From: Stieleria marina | GTDB taxonomy: Bacteria; Planctomycetota; Planctomycetia; Pirellulales; Pirellulaceae | Assembly (NCBI GenBank): GCA_007741555.1 | Contig: CP036526.1 | Span: 496,001 to 560,000 of the forward strand | Reading direction: 5' to 3' | DNA length: 64,000 nt | In this document: positions 7,954-17,140 of the stretch, piece after piece | Position numbering within the stretch: position 1 is the first letter of the stretch | Layout of the letters: every line of letters starts with the position of its first letter | Notes under the pieces: generated by a model | Databases searched by the model: none | What the model was told of the DNA's origin: nothing | The model's input: the letters and a program-made list of their open reading frames with translations, nothing else | Position numbers and translations under genes: made by a program

Positions 7954-10086
7954 TTATTGTTTGTCAATTAGCTGAGTCACGATTTCGAGATTGGCTTTGG
8001 CTGGAACATTGCTGGGATCAATTTTGAGAGCTGATTCAAAGCACTCTTTCGCTTCCCCAAGCTGTTTGTCATTGAGTAAAAGCAGCCCAAGTCCATTTAA
8101 AGCATCAATGTCTTGAGGCGACAGTTTCAGCACGCTCTTGTAGGTTTGGATCGCCAGCGCGGTATGGCCTAGTCCCGCTTGGCTTTGAGCCAAAAACAGC
8201 CGCGTGCCTGGGTCATCGGGGAACAGGCGATCGACGTTGGCCAGTAATGCAGCAGCCTGTTTGAAATCGTTTAGCTGGAGGTACGTGATTCCTAAAAAAT
8301 ACTGGGCGCGAACATGGTTGGAACTTTCGTCCGGAAGCGTTAGAACTGCCACCGAAAAGATGTCCTCTGCTTTCTCATACGCTTGCAGTTCGAATAGCAA
8401 TTCCCCGTACGGCAAGTACGCTCGCGTGTACATCGGCGCGGTACCAAGCAGTTGGTCGTAGGTTGCAACCGCCGAATTGACTTGGTCAGTGCGATGCAGG
8501 CAATCAGCAAGGACCAGCAGGCTTTCGGGGTCATCGGGCAACAACCGTAGAGCGTCACGCGCACGCGGTTCTGCTTCGCTAAACTTCCCAGCCCAGTGCA
8601 GTACCTTTGCGAGATTCCGCAGTGCGACGCCTTGGGCCACTGGATCCACTTTCGCCAGAACAGCCGTATTGATGCGCTGCACTTCTGATTCAGGCACGGG
8701 AACTTGAGCGAGCCACTTGTGTTGCTGGAGACATTCGACAATCCAAAGCGACAGTTTTTGGTGGACTTGGATGGTCGGGTGAACATGATCGAGGAAGTAC
8801 TCTTTGCCCAGAATTGAATGGCCGTACTCGGTTTGGCACAGCTGCCGAAGCTGCGCATCAAAATCGACCAGCATTAGATCTTGCTGCTGCGAAAGTTGTC
8901 GCAGAGCGGCTTGAAAATCGCTGGTTGATCGCAAGGGGCATACGTCACCGTCCAATGCCGCCTGAAAAGCGGTGCGAGCTTCGTCGAACGATTCTGCAGT
9001 GAAATGAATTTGTCCGATTTGAAAATCGACGTCTGCGTACTGGTTGTCGATTTCTTTGGTTGCCTTGAACCGCGATAATTTTTCGGAATCAGGAACATTG
9101 GGCGACGAGGCCGCTTGAAGCAAATCCGCAAAACGACGCTGGTCACCGTCGTTTAGATCTGGGGCGAGCTCGCTTTTGAATGGTGAACAGTCTTTTTCAT
9201 TGGATGCTGGCACCACAAACAGAATTTTCGCGTTTGCGTTTTTGGCAATCGCCGACATTCGCTTCAGGTTTGACTGGTAGTGTCGCAGTACGTCGGCGTG
9301 CCATTTTGCATCTCGGTGATAATCGGCCGGACCGACCGTATGGTTCAGCATTTCGTCGACTTCGCCAGGAAGCGTGATCGGAGGTTGTTTCTGGGCGGAC
9401 GACGTATCAACCGGCCGGGCGGTTGGAGTAGTTGCTTCGTCGCCGACAGGCCGGACCAGTTGCTTCAAAACAGAAAGCGTGCGGGTGCGACCGAGGGCGG
9501 CGGTGACGTTTCGCTGCGTGCTGGATTGTTTGAAAAGGTCTTCGTAAGTTCGGCGTTCCAGAAATTCGTTTTGCCCTGAGTAGACGATGAACAGATCGGG
9601 ATCATATTGCGAAAGTTCGTCTATCACCGCAGCTACTCGGTAGCTGGCGTAGCTGACGCCACCGGCATTGATCACTTCCCACTGGGTGTCGCTGTCGACG
9701 ACCGGCAGAAATTCGCGTAGCCAACCACAGAACGATGTTGTGTCGTCGTAGGGGCGTCCGAAAGTCGTTGAACCACCGACGCAAAAAATACGCCGGACGC
9801 CTTTGGGTTTTTTGCGTGCGAATTGTTGGTCGTTGAACCAAACCAGTTTGCCACTGGCAGTGTGCACGTGAGTCTCTGGATCAGTAGATTTATCGGGAAC
9901 AAACAGCGGATACTGATTGGAGAATCCAACAAACGGATCACTGGTTTTGGTCGACTCGCCGACGCCCGCGAGTACAAGCAGACCTTCGACTAGGCCGAAA
10001 AACACGAAGGTCACAAGGGTTGCGAAAAACAGCTTTTTGCGAAGACTGATGCCGATGGGGCGACTTAGTTGCGAGGATTCAGACAT
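7954..10086 (-). CDS. Membrane-anchored SGNH-like protein with TPR repeats
   Basis: A 710-residue protein. After a short cytoplasmic tail comes a hydrophobic helix at about 18-40, then an SGNH/GDSL-hydrolase-like region. Its block I reads VGGSTTFG (103-110), block II AGG (141-143), block III GQNE (171-174), and block V FLDHVHP, with Asp433 and His436 as the likely catalytic pair. From about 500 to the end the protein is a run of tetratricopeptide repeats (for example ALRLLPDDPESLLVLAD). The ATG at 10086 is chosen because the 39 residues before it in the frame have no exported or conserved character. It could be an acyl- or acetyl-ester hydrolase tied to a glycan assembly complex; the substrate is unknown. 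Its end faces the DUF1552 gene convergently. Confidence 0.8.
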   Translation of the reverse strand: MSESSQLSRPIGISLRKKLFFATLVTFVFFGLVEGLLVLAGVGESTKTSDPFVGFSNQYPLFVPDKSTDPETHVHTASGKLVWFNDQQFARKKPKGVRRIFCVGGSTTFGRPYDDTTSFCGWLREFLPVVDSDTQWEVINAGGVSYASYRVAAVIDELSQYDPDLFIVYSGQNEFLERRTYEDLFKQSSTQRNVTAALGRTRTLSVLKQLVRPVGDEATTPTARPVDTSSAQKQPPITLPGEVDEMLNHTVGPADYHRDAKWHADVLRHYQSNLKRMSAIAKNANAKILFVVPASNEKDCSPFKSELAPDLNDGDQRRFADLLQAASSPNVPDSEKLSRFKATKEIDNQYADVDFQIGQIHFTAESFDEARTAFQAALDGDVCPLRSTSDFQAALRQLSQQQDLMLVDFDAQLRQLCQTEYGHSILGKEYFLDHVHPTIQVHQKLSLWIVECLQQHKWLAQVPVPESEVQRINTAVLAKVDPVAQGVALRNLAKVLHWAGKFSEAEPRARDALRLLPDDPESLLVLADCLHRTDQVNSAVATYDQLLGTAPMYTRAYLPYGELLFELQAYEKAEDIFSVAVLTLPDESSNHVRAQYFLGITYLQLNDFKQAAALLANVDRLFPDDPGTRLFLAQSQAGLGHTALAIQTYKSVLKLSPQDIDALNGLGLLLLNDKQLGEAKECFESALKIDPSNVPAKANLEIVTQLIDKQ

Positions 10087-10260
10087 CGTATTGAACAAGG
10101 GGTGGGAAATGCCAGCAACGTGATCAGGGAGCCGGGGGGAGGGTTCGGCATTGACGCCGGGTGAACAAATTCCGTAGCAAAATTGTGTTAGGTCGAACGG
10201 CAATCGTTTTCAGTGAGCTTGTCGATGCGAAGCCTCCCTTTTTGCAAAGAAAGTTGTTGC

Positions 10261-11307
10261 ATGGATTATCGTCGATTGTCTTGGTCATTGGCAGCGTTGA
10301 TTTGCATCTGGGCGACTTTTTCTAGCCCGAGTCTTTCGCAAGAGACTGGTTTGCTAGATTCGCAAGCCACGAATCGTCAGTTCAACCGCGGTCCCGCCGT
10401 GCAAGCCGTGGGGATGACAACACCTGCTCGGATGCTAAATCGGGCTACGGACCGTAGTTTGCCAAAACAGATTCGAGTCAAAATTCACTACCTTATCGTC
10501 GACGAAGAAAGCCGGACCGCGGTTTACGATCTGTTGAGTTCGGATTCAGTCAGCCTCGTAACTCAGAAACTCCCAGAGAAAAGTCTGCCGACCGAGTTTG
10601 TTCAAAAGGGATCCGATCTGCAAAGCTCGCGCACGATGAGCACGACTTCTTGCGTGGCGACATCCGTGATTGATGGGCAGAAACGCGACGAGATTCTCAC
10701 TCAGATCACACAGTCTGCCGGAGCCAAGATCTCCAGTGCGCCCACCATAATCTTGCTTGATGGAAACGAAGGGCAGATGGACGAGATTGTTCAGAGGCCA
10801 TTTGTCGTTGGAATGCCTCCAGCAAGCCAAGAGAATCCGTCAATCACGAGCAGCTCGGCAGTTGCAAATAGCGCGACTCCCACCATTCAAGTCGTTGATG
10901 AAGGCACGTCGATTCGAGTTCGCGCGATCAGTCGAGACGACACGTACGTTCACCTGGCGAACGAGGTAATCAGCAAGCAAATTATCGGTGTCGAAAATAC
11001 AAAGGTCTTTGGCAGAGAAAAAAGTGCGGTGCTCCAACGACCGATCCAGCAAGTGGAGACAGCCGTCGCCGCCGTTGAGATGCAGTTTGGACAGACCCTG
11101 TTGATCGATCCCTACATCGCCCGGGACGTCGAAGTTGAGATCGAACGCGAGGTGCCGATTTTCGGGAAAATTCCTTACGTCAATCGCTCGTTCAAGAACA
11201 CTGCCAAGGCGACCAAAACGACCAACTGGCTGATCATGGTTCAGCCAACGCTTGATACCTCGGTAGTGCTGCAAGTATCGGCAACGTCGGCTATGGAAAT
11301 TCGATAA
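10261..11307 (+). CDS. Exported secretin-type beta-domain protein (orphan)
   Basis: A 348-residue exported protein with a signal peptide (MDYRRLSWSLAALICIWATF, ending SLSQ). The start at 10261 is chosen over GTG 10213 and ATG 10225 because it gives a proper signal peptide and follows AAAGAAAG. The C-terminal half resembles the secretin domain of type II/IV secretion pores. It has ISSAPTIILLDG, repeated strand-rich segments, and EVPIFGKIPYVNRSFKNT, the counterpart of the VPxLGxIPxxGxLF motif. The N0/N1 ring domains and pilotin-like partners of full secretins are missing, so a complete pore is unlikely from this gene alone. Neighbours give no secretion context. It overlaps the following convergent dehydrogenase gene by 17 bases. 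Confidence 0.68.
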   Translation: MDYRRLSWSLAALICIWATFSSPSLSQETGLLDSQATNRQFNRGPAVQAVGMTTPARMLNRATDRSLPKQIRVKIHYLIVDEESRTAVYDLLSSDSVSLVTQKLPEKSLPTEFVQKGSDLQSSRTMSTTSCVATSVIDGQKRDEILTQITQSAGAKISSAPTIILLDGNEGQMDEIVQRPFVVGMPPASQENPSITSSSAVANSATPTIQVVDEGTSIRVRAISRDDTYVHLANEVISKQIIGVENTKVFGREKSAVLQRPIQQVETAVAAVEMQFGQTLLIDPYIARDVEVEIEREVPIFGKIPYVNRSFKNTAKATKTTNWLIMVQPTLDTSVVLQVSATSAMEIR

Positions 11308-12337
11308 CGGCTTTGACGCAGTCATCTTTTCGGTAAGCGAAGGTCTCATAAGCGGCTTCGGCATCGTGAATGCCAAAGCGATGAGTGATGGCCCAGTCAA
11401 GATTCATCGGTTGCTGAGCGAGTCGACTAGCCAGCTGGCCCATGTAGTGCCGAGCCGGACAGCGACCGGTGCGATAGGTTAGGTTCTTGTCGTAAGCCTG
11501 CGCCGGACTGAACGCAAAGTTTGGACTGCAGTGACAGCCGATCACCGACAGCGTGCCACCGACACTCAGTAAATCGATCGCCATTTTTTGAGCGTTTGGT
11601 AATCCCACCAGTTCCATCACTGCGTCGGCACCCCTTGCGCCGGTGTGGTCGGCGACCAGTTGACTAACGTCATTGAGATTGTCGCAAGTGATGGCGCCTA
11701 TTTGTCTCGCGATCTGGCGTCGGGAGTCTAAGGGGTCGACTGCAATGACCGTGTTGGCGCCGAGTATTTTTGCCGCTTGGATCGCGAGCAGCCCGACGGT
11801 TCCACATCCGATCACCACATAGACACCGGCTGGTTGAATGCCAGCCATTTCCGCACAGAAGAATCCCGTGCTGAGATTGTCGCCCAACAACAGCGCGATG
11901 TCGTCGGACATGTTGCTGGGGATTTTCATCAAGGTTGAATCAGCCAGCGGGACACGCACGTACTGCGACTGTCCGCCATGCAGTCCGGTTCCTTGCTCTC
12001 GCCAGCCAAAAAGCTGCCCACGGTCACATCGCGACGTCAGGCCGTTTTGGCACGGAAGACAACGCCCACAGTTGGTCGTAAATGGTGAACAAATGCGATC
12101 GCCAGTCTGAAAGTTTTTGACCGCCGCACCGAGTTCCACCACTTTGCCGACGAACTCGTGTCCCATGACTGTGCCTGGGGCGATACCGAGCTCGCGACCA
12201 AAGAACGGATGCAAGTCGCTGCCGCACAGTCCGGCTAAGTTGACCTGAACGATGGCGTCGCCGGAATCTTCAATGATGGGGTCGGGAATGTCTCTCTGTG
12301 AAACCTTCTGAACCGATTCAAAACAGACCGCTTTCAT
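11291..12337 (-). CDS. Zinc-dependent medium-chain alcohol dehydrogenase
   Basis: A 348-residue cytoplasmic MDR-family oxidoreductase that should oxidise an alcohol or sugar alcohol with NAD(P). Catalytic zinc ligands fit Cys38 (GLCGSD) and the His60-Glu61 pair (GHE). Structural zinc ligands are Cys90, Cys93, Cys96 and Cys104. The Rossmann motif IGCGTVGLLA lies around 176-185. The start at 12337 (MKAVCFES) is preferred over 12352 because MKA begins most members of the family. Threonine, sorbitol and glutathione-independent formaldehyde dehydrogenases share this arrangement, so the substrate remains open. It converges on the secretin-domain gene with a 17-base overlap. Confidence 0.9.
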   Translation of the reverse strand: MKAVCFESVQKVSQRDIPDPIIEDSGDAIVQVNLAGLCGSDLHPFFGRELGIAPGTVMGHEFVGKVVELGAAVKNFQTGDRICSPFTTNCGRCLPCQNGLTSRCDRGQLFGWREQGTGLHGGQSQYVRVPLADSTLMKIPSNMSDDIALLLGDNLSTGFFCAEMAGIQPAGVYVVIGCGTVGLLAIQAAKILGANTVIAVDPLDSRRQIARQIGAITCDNLNDVSQLVADHTGARGADAVMELVGLPNAQKMAIDLLSVGGTLSVIGCHCSPNFAFSPAQAYDKNLTYRTGRCPARHYMGQLASRLAQQPMNLDWAITHRFGIHDAEAAYETFAYRKDDCVKAVIEFP

Positions 12338-12365
12338 GATGCTCTGGCCCAAAGATGGATCATGG

Positions 12366-12593
12366 TTATTCGCTCGATCCGGTTTGCTGCAGGTTTTTTG
12401 CCAATGCCCAGCCTCCGATGGATAGACAGATCAGGACAGACACGCCTAACCAGCTCAATCGGTTGGGCAGAGCGACGACCAGTCCAGCACTCAGCAAGAA
12501 TGCAAGATTCATAAAGATCAACGGCCAAGTCTTCCACTTGGCACGCGGTTTGGGAGATGATTCTCTCGTTTCGGGTGGTTCGTACGGGTTCAT
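12366..12593 (-). CDS. Small two-helix membrane protein
   Basis: A 75-residue protein starting MNPYEPPETRESSP, an opening seen on many short planctomycete membrane proteins. A soluble basic stretch (PKPRAKWKTW) precedes two hydrophobic helices at about 25-44 and 48-65, separated by the NRLSW turn. An in-frame start at 12671 is rejected because it lies inside the neighbouring LRR gene. It sits 28 bases upstream of the dehydrogenase start and 16 bases downstream of the LRR gene end, so the three genes may be co-transcribed. No function can be named. Confidence 0.7.
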   Translation of the reverse strand: MNPYEPPETRESSPKPRAKWKTWPLIFMNLAFLLSAGLVVALPNRLSWLGVSVLICLSIGGWALAKNLQQTGSSE

Positions 12594-12609
12594 TGTGATG
12601 CCGCAAACG

Positions 12610-13941
12610 CTACTTACTGCTGGGCTCAAATGTGACTCGGCAATCAGGGAGTGAGTTGCGAATTTCGGCAAGGCCTTGGGGGGTGACTTGCGTTCCCGTC
12701 AGGTAAAGCTGTTTCATTGCAACCAGCTTTTCGAGATGCTGAATTGATTCGTCGCTGATGTTGTCATTGGTCAACCAGAGAGTTTCCAGCGAGAATGTTA
12801 GAGTGTCTAGCTGGGCCATGCCCGCATCGGTCACCTGCGTGTCGTCGAGTCCCAGGGATTTCACTTGAGTCAGTCGCGAGATTGCCCTCAGGCAAGAATC
12901 ATCACAAGTGGAATGCTTCAGGGAGATGTACTCCAGCGTTGGCATTTCAGTGAGATGAAAGAGTCCAGGGCCTTTTAAATCCAACCCAGTAAGAATCAGT
13001 TTGCGGATCTTGGGCATGCGTTTTACCTGCGCCAAACCTCTGTGTGTAACCCGAGTGCCGTTGAGCCAAAGGTCGCGTAGGTTTGGCAACGTGGGCAGAC
13101 ACGCTATCGCCGCGTCGGTGACATTCGTGTCATCCAAACCAAGGCTTTGCAGTTTTTCGCATCCAGTCAATCCAGCAAGAGCGTCTGGGGCGAGCTGAGA
13201 ATACTTGAGCGACAGAAATGTCAGCGAAGGTAGGTGCCGCAGATGAATTAGCCCGGAGCCTTGGATGCGAACTCGGAGGGTCTGAAGGTCAGGCAGTGTT
13301 GCGATTTCCGGTAGTCCGTTGTCGCGAATCGGCGACTTACTGATGTTAAGTGTGCCAAGCCCGGAGATGTACTGCAGCAGTCGGAGATCGCGATCTGTGC
13401 CCGCCCACTCTTTTTCGATTGTGACCGTTACGAAACTCCGGTACTTAAAGTCGACGCCCAATTCCTGCAGCTGTTGCTTGGCACTCTGAGCCCATCGATT
13501 ACGGACTAGGGCAATCGTATCGATCGTGCGTTGCGAAGTCGCGTTGGTTGTCAGGTCGGACAGCGAATGAATGATTGCAGACGCTTCGTGAGAAACTTGC
13601 TGATTCGAACGGAGGTGAATCAGTCGCAGTATTTCCAGCGAGCGGGAAACGGACTCCAGACTTCCGGTTTCGATCGTCGATTTCAAGACAGGCAACGCGG
13701 ACTTGCCCGCCAATTTCAACCGGCGACTGGCTGATTCTCTTACGCCGAAGCGTGGGTTTTCTAAGTCAGCGGCAATCTCATAAAGCTCCTTTGGGGAGGT
13801 TTGAATATCGTCGGCGAAGGCCATGCTGCTAAGGGCAAGGAGAATCGCGAACGATACGACGGAGGAGACTGACACGGACGGCAAAATGGGAGTTCTCTGT
13901 GCGTGCGAACTGTACGGCAAACTTTGACGGTGGACTATCAA
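12610..13941 (-). CDS. Exported leucine-rich-repeat protein
   Basis: A 443-residue exported protein. The N-terminal segment contains a hydrophobic core ending in SSMAFA, a probable signal peptide, followed by an all-helical region (about 45-160). From about 190 onward there are eight or so leucine-rich repeats of about 24 residues of the type LQSLGLDDTNVTDAAIACLPTL, where a Gly/Asp-Thr-x-Val-Thr-Asp turn recurs. Such repeats form curved binding surfaces. The start is uncertain: 13941 is TTG, and later TTG or GTG codons inside the frame would also leave a usable signal peptide. The role is presumably protein-protein contact outside the cytoplasm; no partner is visible. Confidence 0.78.
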   Translation of the reverse strand: MIVHRQSLPYSSHAQRTPILPSVSVSSVVSFAILLALSSMAFADDIQTSPKELYEIAADLENPRFGVRESASRRLKLAGKSALPVLKSTIETGSLESVSRSLEILRLIHLRSNQQVSHEASAIIHSLSDLTTNATSQRTIDTIALVRNRWAQSAKQQLQELGVDFKYRSFVTVTIEKEWAGTDRDLRLLQYISGLGTLNISKSPIRDNGLPEIATLPDLQTLRVRIQGSGLIHLRHLPSLTFLSLKYSQLAPDALAGLTGCEKLQSLGLDDTNVTDAAIACLPTLPNLRDLWLNGTRVTHRGLAQVKRMPKIRKLILTGLDLKGPGLFHLTEMPTLEYISLKHSTCDDSCLRAISRLTQVKSLGLDDTQVTDAGMAQLDTLTFSLETLWLTNDNISDESIQHLEKLVAMKQLYLTGTQVTPQGLAEIRNSLPDCRVTFEPSSK

Positions 13942-13974
13942 CGCGACCTAAATCTTGACTGAAAAATTCCGTGA

Positions 13975-15378
13975 TCAGCTGGTCTGAATGGAACTAATTC
14001 CTTTCGTGAGATCAAAGCAGACTTTCACGGACTGATGATCAACAAAGAACGTGTTGCTGTTCAATTTCCATTCGCTTGAGACACGCTTGATCAATTGCGA
14101 CTGAGACCCGTGTGACAAAGTCAGCTGATTGGATGCGGCGATATTGCTTGATCGGGGAATACTGAGTGTAAAGCACTGGGTGGCGAACGGCGCGATGAGA
14201 GATATTTTGCCGTCAGTCAACGTGATTTTAGTCAGTCGTTTCGCCGCCCAGTAGCGTCCGATTTCACTTAGCTTCATCCACACGGTCTGTTTGCCGTACA
14301 CCGACGCAATTGTTCTGACGATCGACTGAAATGCGTGAAAGCCGTCTTTGGATCCATTGTTGAACATGCCCGGCCAATGACACAGCATGACAGCGGGTTG
14401 CCTTGCACGAATGAGATCAGCCATCCGTCCCGTTTGACCGTCCGGCGAAAGGTAGCGTTGTTGTTCGATTGTGCGGATACCTTGCCACCCTCCAAACCAA
14501 TCACCGGTTCCCGCCAACACGTTGGCTGTCACTTGCGGGTAGGTGGAATCAAGTGCGGAAAGGTTTTCTAGTTTGGGTTCGGTGTCGTCACCCATTTCGA
14601 CATACTTGAAATAGTGCGGCAGTTCAGTGCCAAAGACATCGCGAACGGCTTGATGAACAGCGGCGGGCAATTCCTTCTTGACTGCGTTGCCAAATCCCCC
14701 GGGTGTTGTGACGCCCTCGCAAGGAAGACCGCAGTTTTTCAAAATGCGAAGCGCGTAAGCCAAGTAGGCAGCCAATTCATCCACGCTCTTCTTTTCTTGT
14801 GGAAACGAATTTTCCATGGTCGCTTTGTTGATCTCCTGCATCGGGCGACCGGTTTTTAAATCGATCACGCGCGTGTGGGTGATCATCTCTGGGTGAATGT
14901 CCCAGTTCGGCACCATCAGATCACGCACTAATTTCAGGCTGTCTTGCAACTGTCGTCGTGACCAACCGGGGAGTTCGCGGTCCATCCAACCGACACACGC
15001 GGGGTAGGGGACGATGCTGTATTTTCCTTTGACTCCGTTTTCCGAGCACCACTCGCCAAACTCGCGTACGAATGAATCGGGAATCTCACGCGGCCACTCT
15101 TGCCAAGGTTGTTTGTACTCCGCGCGGTCCGGCCAAGCGGTTGCGAACTGCGGCGTGCAAAAGTGCCCCATGTTCACCAAGCAAGTCGAATCGTCGATGA
15201 CGAACGATAGCGGCACGCGGTCCCGAGGAAGCAGAACGCTGATTTTCGATTGCGTCGATTGATCAAGCAAAGGTGGTGACACGGTTTTTTGAGCTGGCAG
15301 TTGCTTGGCCGTCAACGTGCCTGCTGCTCCGAACGCCATCGCACGGCGGCGATTCAAAGCGGTTTTGTCGAGTCGCAC
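13975..15378 (-). CDS. Exported protein, possible deacetylase-like fold, unknown function
   Basis: A 467-residue protein with a GTG start preceded by GGGGGA at about eight bases. The N-terminus RLDKTALNRRRAMAFGAAGT has a twin-arginine-like triplet before a short hydrophobic stretch. The segment FVIDDSTCLVN near residue 60, a later DIHPEMITHT, and GVTTPGGFGN recall the Asp-Asp and His features of the NodB-type polysaccharide deacetylase/glycosidase barrel. The match is only by eye and is weak. The C-terminal 100 residues look like a beta-rich domain. No neighbour clarifies the role. I regard it as a real exported protein of unknown activity. Confidence 0.7.
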   Translation of the reverse strand: MRLDKTALNRRRAMAFGAAGTLTAKQLPAQKTVSPPLLDQSTQSKISVLLPRDRVPLSFVIDDSTCLVNMGHFCTPQFATAWPDRAEYKQPWQEWPREIPDSFVREFGEWCSENGVKGKYSIVPYPACVGWMDRELPGWSRRQLQDSLKLVRDLMVPNWDIHPEMITHTRVIDLKTGRPMQEINKATMENSFPQEKKSVDELAAYLAYALRILKNCGLPCEGVTTPGGFGNAVKKELPAAVHQAVRDVFGTELPHYFKYVEMGDDTEPKLENLSALDSTYPQVTANVLAGTGDWFGGWQGIRTIEQQRYLSPDGQTGRMADLIRARQPAVMLCHWPGMFNNGSKDGFHAFQSIVRTIASVYGKQTVWMKLSEIGRYWAAKRLTKITLTDGKISLIAPFATQCFTLSIPRSSNIAASNQLTLSHGSQSQLIKRVSSEWKLNSNTFFVDHQSVKVCFDLTKGISSIQTS

Positions 15379-15592
15379 GGAAATGATCCCCCAAGCAGTG
15401 TTCTGAAACAGTGTCCGCTATTGTATGGCAAACTGGCAGACACTTTCCAATCCAAGCGGCGCGGCTGTCCAATGGTTCGGATAATTCATCGTAGCTACCG
15501 TCTGGCTGGTCTCCTCCTGTAGCGATCGTGTTGGTCGTGGCTTACCATCGTTCTCATTGACGCAATCCAACACGCGAAGCGGCGCATCGTAG

Positions 15593-17125
15593 ATGAAGAT
15601 TGGGATTCCAAAAGAAGTCTATCCAGGCGAATGTCGTGTGGCTGCGACGCCCGAGACGGCTCGACGATTGATCGAAAAATTGTCATTCGATGTTGTCGTG
15701 CAAGCCCGCGCGGGGGATGCGGCCAGCTTTCCCGACACGCAATATGCCAACGTTGGCTGTGAATTGGTCGACGATGCGTCAGCGATATGGGAAACTGCGG
15801 ACATCATCTTAAAAGTGCGCAGCCCAGAACCGTTTGAGGTCGACCAACTTCGTTCCGGTCAAACGTTGGTGACCTTTCTGGCTCCTGCACAAAATGAAGA
15901 ACTGCTGCAAGGAATAGCTGATCGCGGCGCGACCGCCATTTCGATGGACGCGATTCCACGGATCAGTCGTGCACAAAAAATGGATGCGCTCAGCAGCATG
16001 GCCAACATTGCTGGCTACCGCGCGGTGGTCGAAGCTGCCGGTCTGTTTGGCCGGTTTTTTACCGGGCAAATCACAGCCGCCGGCAAAGTGCCTCCGGCGA
16101 AGGTGATGGTCATCGGTGCCGGCGTCGCAGGCTTGGCAGCGATCGGCACGGCGCGAGGATTGGGCGCTATCGTGCGGGCATTTGACGTCCGTCCTGAAGT
16201 TGCCGAACAAGTTAAAAGCATGGGCGCGGAGTTTTTGTTTTTGGAATTCGAATCGGATGAATCCGGATGCACGACTGGCGGCTATGCCAAAACAATGAGC
16301 AAAGAGTTTATCGATGCTGAAATGGCTCTCTTCGCTCAGCAGGCCAAAGAAGTCGACATCATCATCACCACGGCGTTGATCCCCGGACGGCCCGCACCTG
16401 AATTGATAACGCGAGAGATGGTGCAGTCGATGAAGCACGGCAGCGTGGTCGTCGACTTGGCAGCCGAGCAAGGTGGCAATTGCGCGGTCACGGTGCCCAA
16501 CGAAGTGATCACGTTTGACGGTGTTCATGTGGTGGGTTACTGCGATTTGCCAAGTCGGTTGGCGCATACATCCAGCCAGCTGTACGGGACGAACCTGTAT
16601 CATTTGATGGAGGACATGGGCGGCAGCGAAAACTATCGCGTGGACATGAACGACGAAGTGATTCGCAGCGCCACGGTTGTCAACGCGGGGCACGTCACTT
16701 GGCCTCCACCACCGGTTTCGGTGTCCGCGAAACCTAAATTAGTCGAAACTCCGACGGCGCCAGCGATTGCCAAGACCGGGGCGTCGCCGGCGATGACTTG
16801 GGCACTGTTGGCCGCGGCGGTGCTGGCTTTGGTTGGTGTCGCAATGACCAGGGATCAAGGATTCATTGCCGACGTGACTGTGTTTGTGCTCGCTTGCGTC
16901 GTTGGCTGGCAAGTGATTTGGAATGTCACGGCTTCGCTGCATACACCGCTGATGAGTGTGACCAACGCGATTAGCGGCATCATCCTGGTAGGCGGAATGA
17001 TTCAGGTCGGCGCGGGCAGCGGGCTGGCAGCGGCATTGGGCGCTGTCGCGAGTTTTGTTGCCACGATCAATATCGCCGGTGGCTTTTTGGTCACTCACCG
17101 CATGTTGAAAATGTTCCGCAAGTAA
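15593..17125 (+). CDS. pntA: NAD(P) transhydrogenase subunit alpha
   Basis: A 510-residue subunit of the proton-translocating transhydrogenase, which uses the proton gradient to move hydride from NADH to NADP. It starts MKIGIPKE. It carries the QKMDALSSMANIAGYRA motif, the NAD-binding loop VIGAGVAGLAAIGTARGLGA (from about 172), and then four hydrophobic segments from about 395 to 505. It is therefore the fused form, with NAD domain I and the membrane part in one chain as in Escherichia coli, rather than split into two genes. A linker rich in Pro, Ala and Thr joins the two. PntB follows after 15 bases, so the two form an operon. Confidence 0.97.
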   Translation: MKIGIPKEVYPGECRVAATPETARRLIEKLSFDVVVQARAGDAASFPDTQYANVGCELVDDASAIWETADIILKVRSPEPFEVDQLRSGQTLVTFLAPAQNEELLQGIADRGATAISMDAIPRISRAQKMDALSSMANIAGYRAVVEAAGLFGRFFTGQITAAGKVPPAKVMVIGAGVAGLAAIGTARGLGAIVRAFDVRPEVAEQVKSMGAEFLFLEFESDESGCTTGGYAKTMSKEFIDAEMALFAQQAKEVDIIITTALIPGRPAPELITREMVQSMKHGSVVVDLAAEQGGNCAVTVPNEVITFDGVHVVGYCDLPSRLAHTSSQLYGTNLYHLMEDMGGSENYRVDMNDEVIRSATVVNAGHVTWPPPPVSVSAKPKLVETPTAPAIAKTGASPAMTWALLAAAVLALVGVAMTRDQGFIADVTVFVLACVVGWQVIWNVTASLHTPLMSVTNAISGIILVGGMIQVGAGSGLAAALGAVASFVATINIAGGFLVTHRMLKMFRK

Positions 17126-17140
17126 GGCACTTCAAGAGTC

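Noticed and set aside
15809-16693. A 294-codon open frame antisense to pntA
   Set aside because: Histidine-rich, without a domain or signal, and wholly inside a certain gene. It is a byproduct of codon bias on the other strand.
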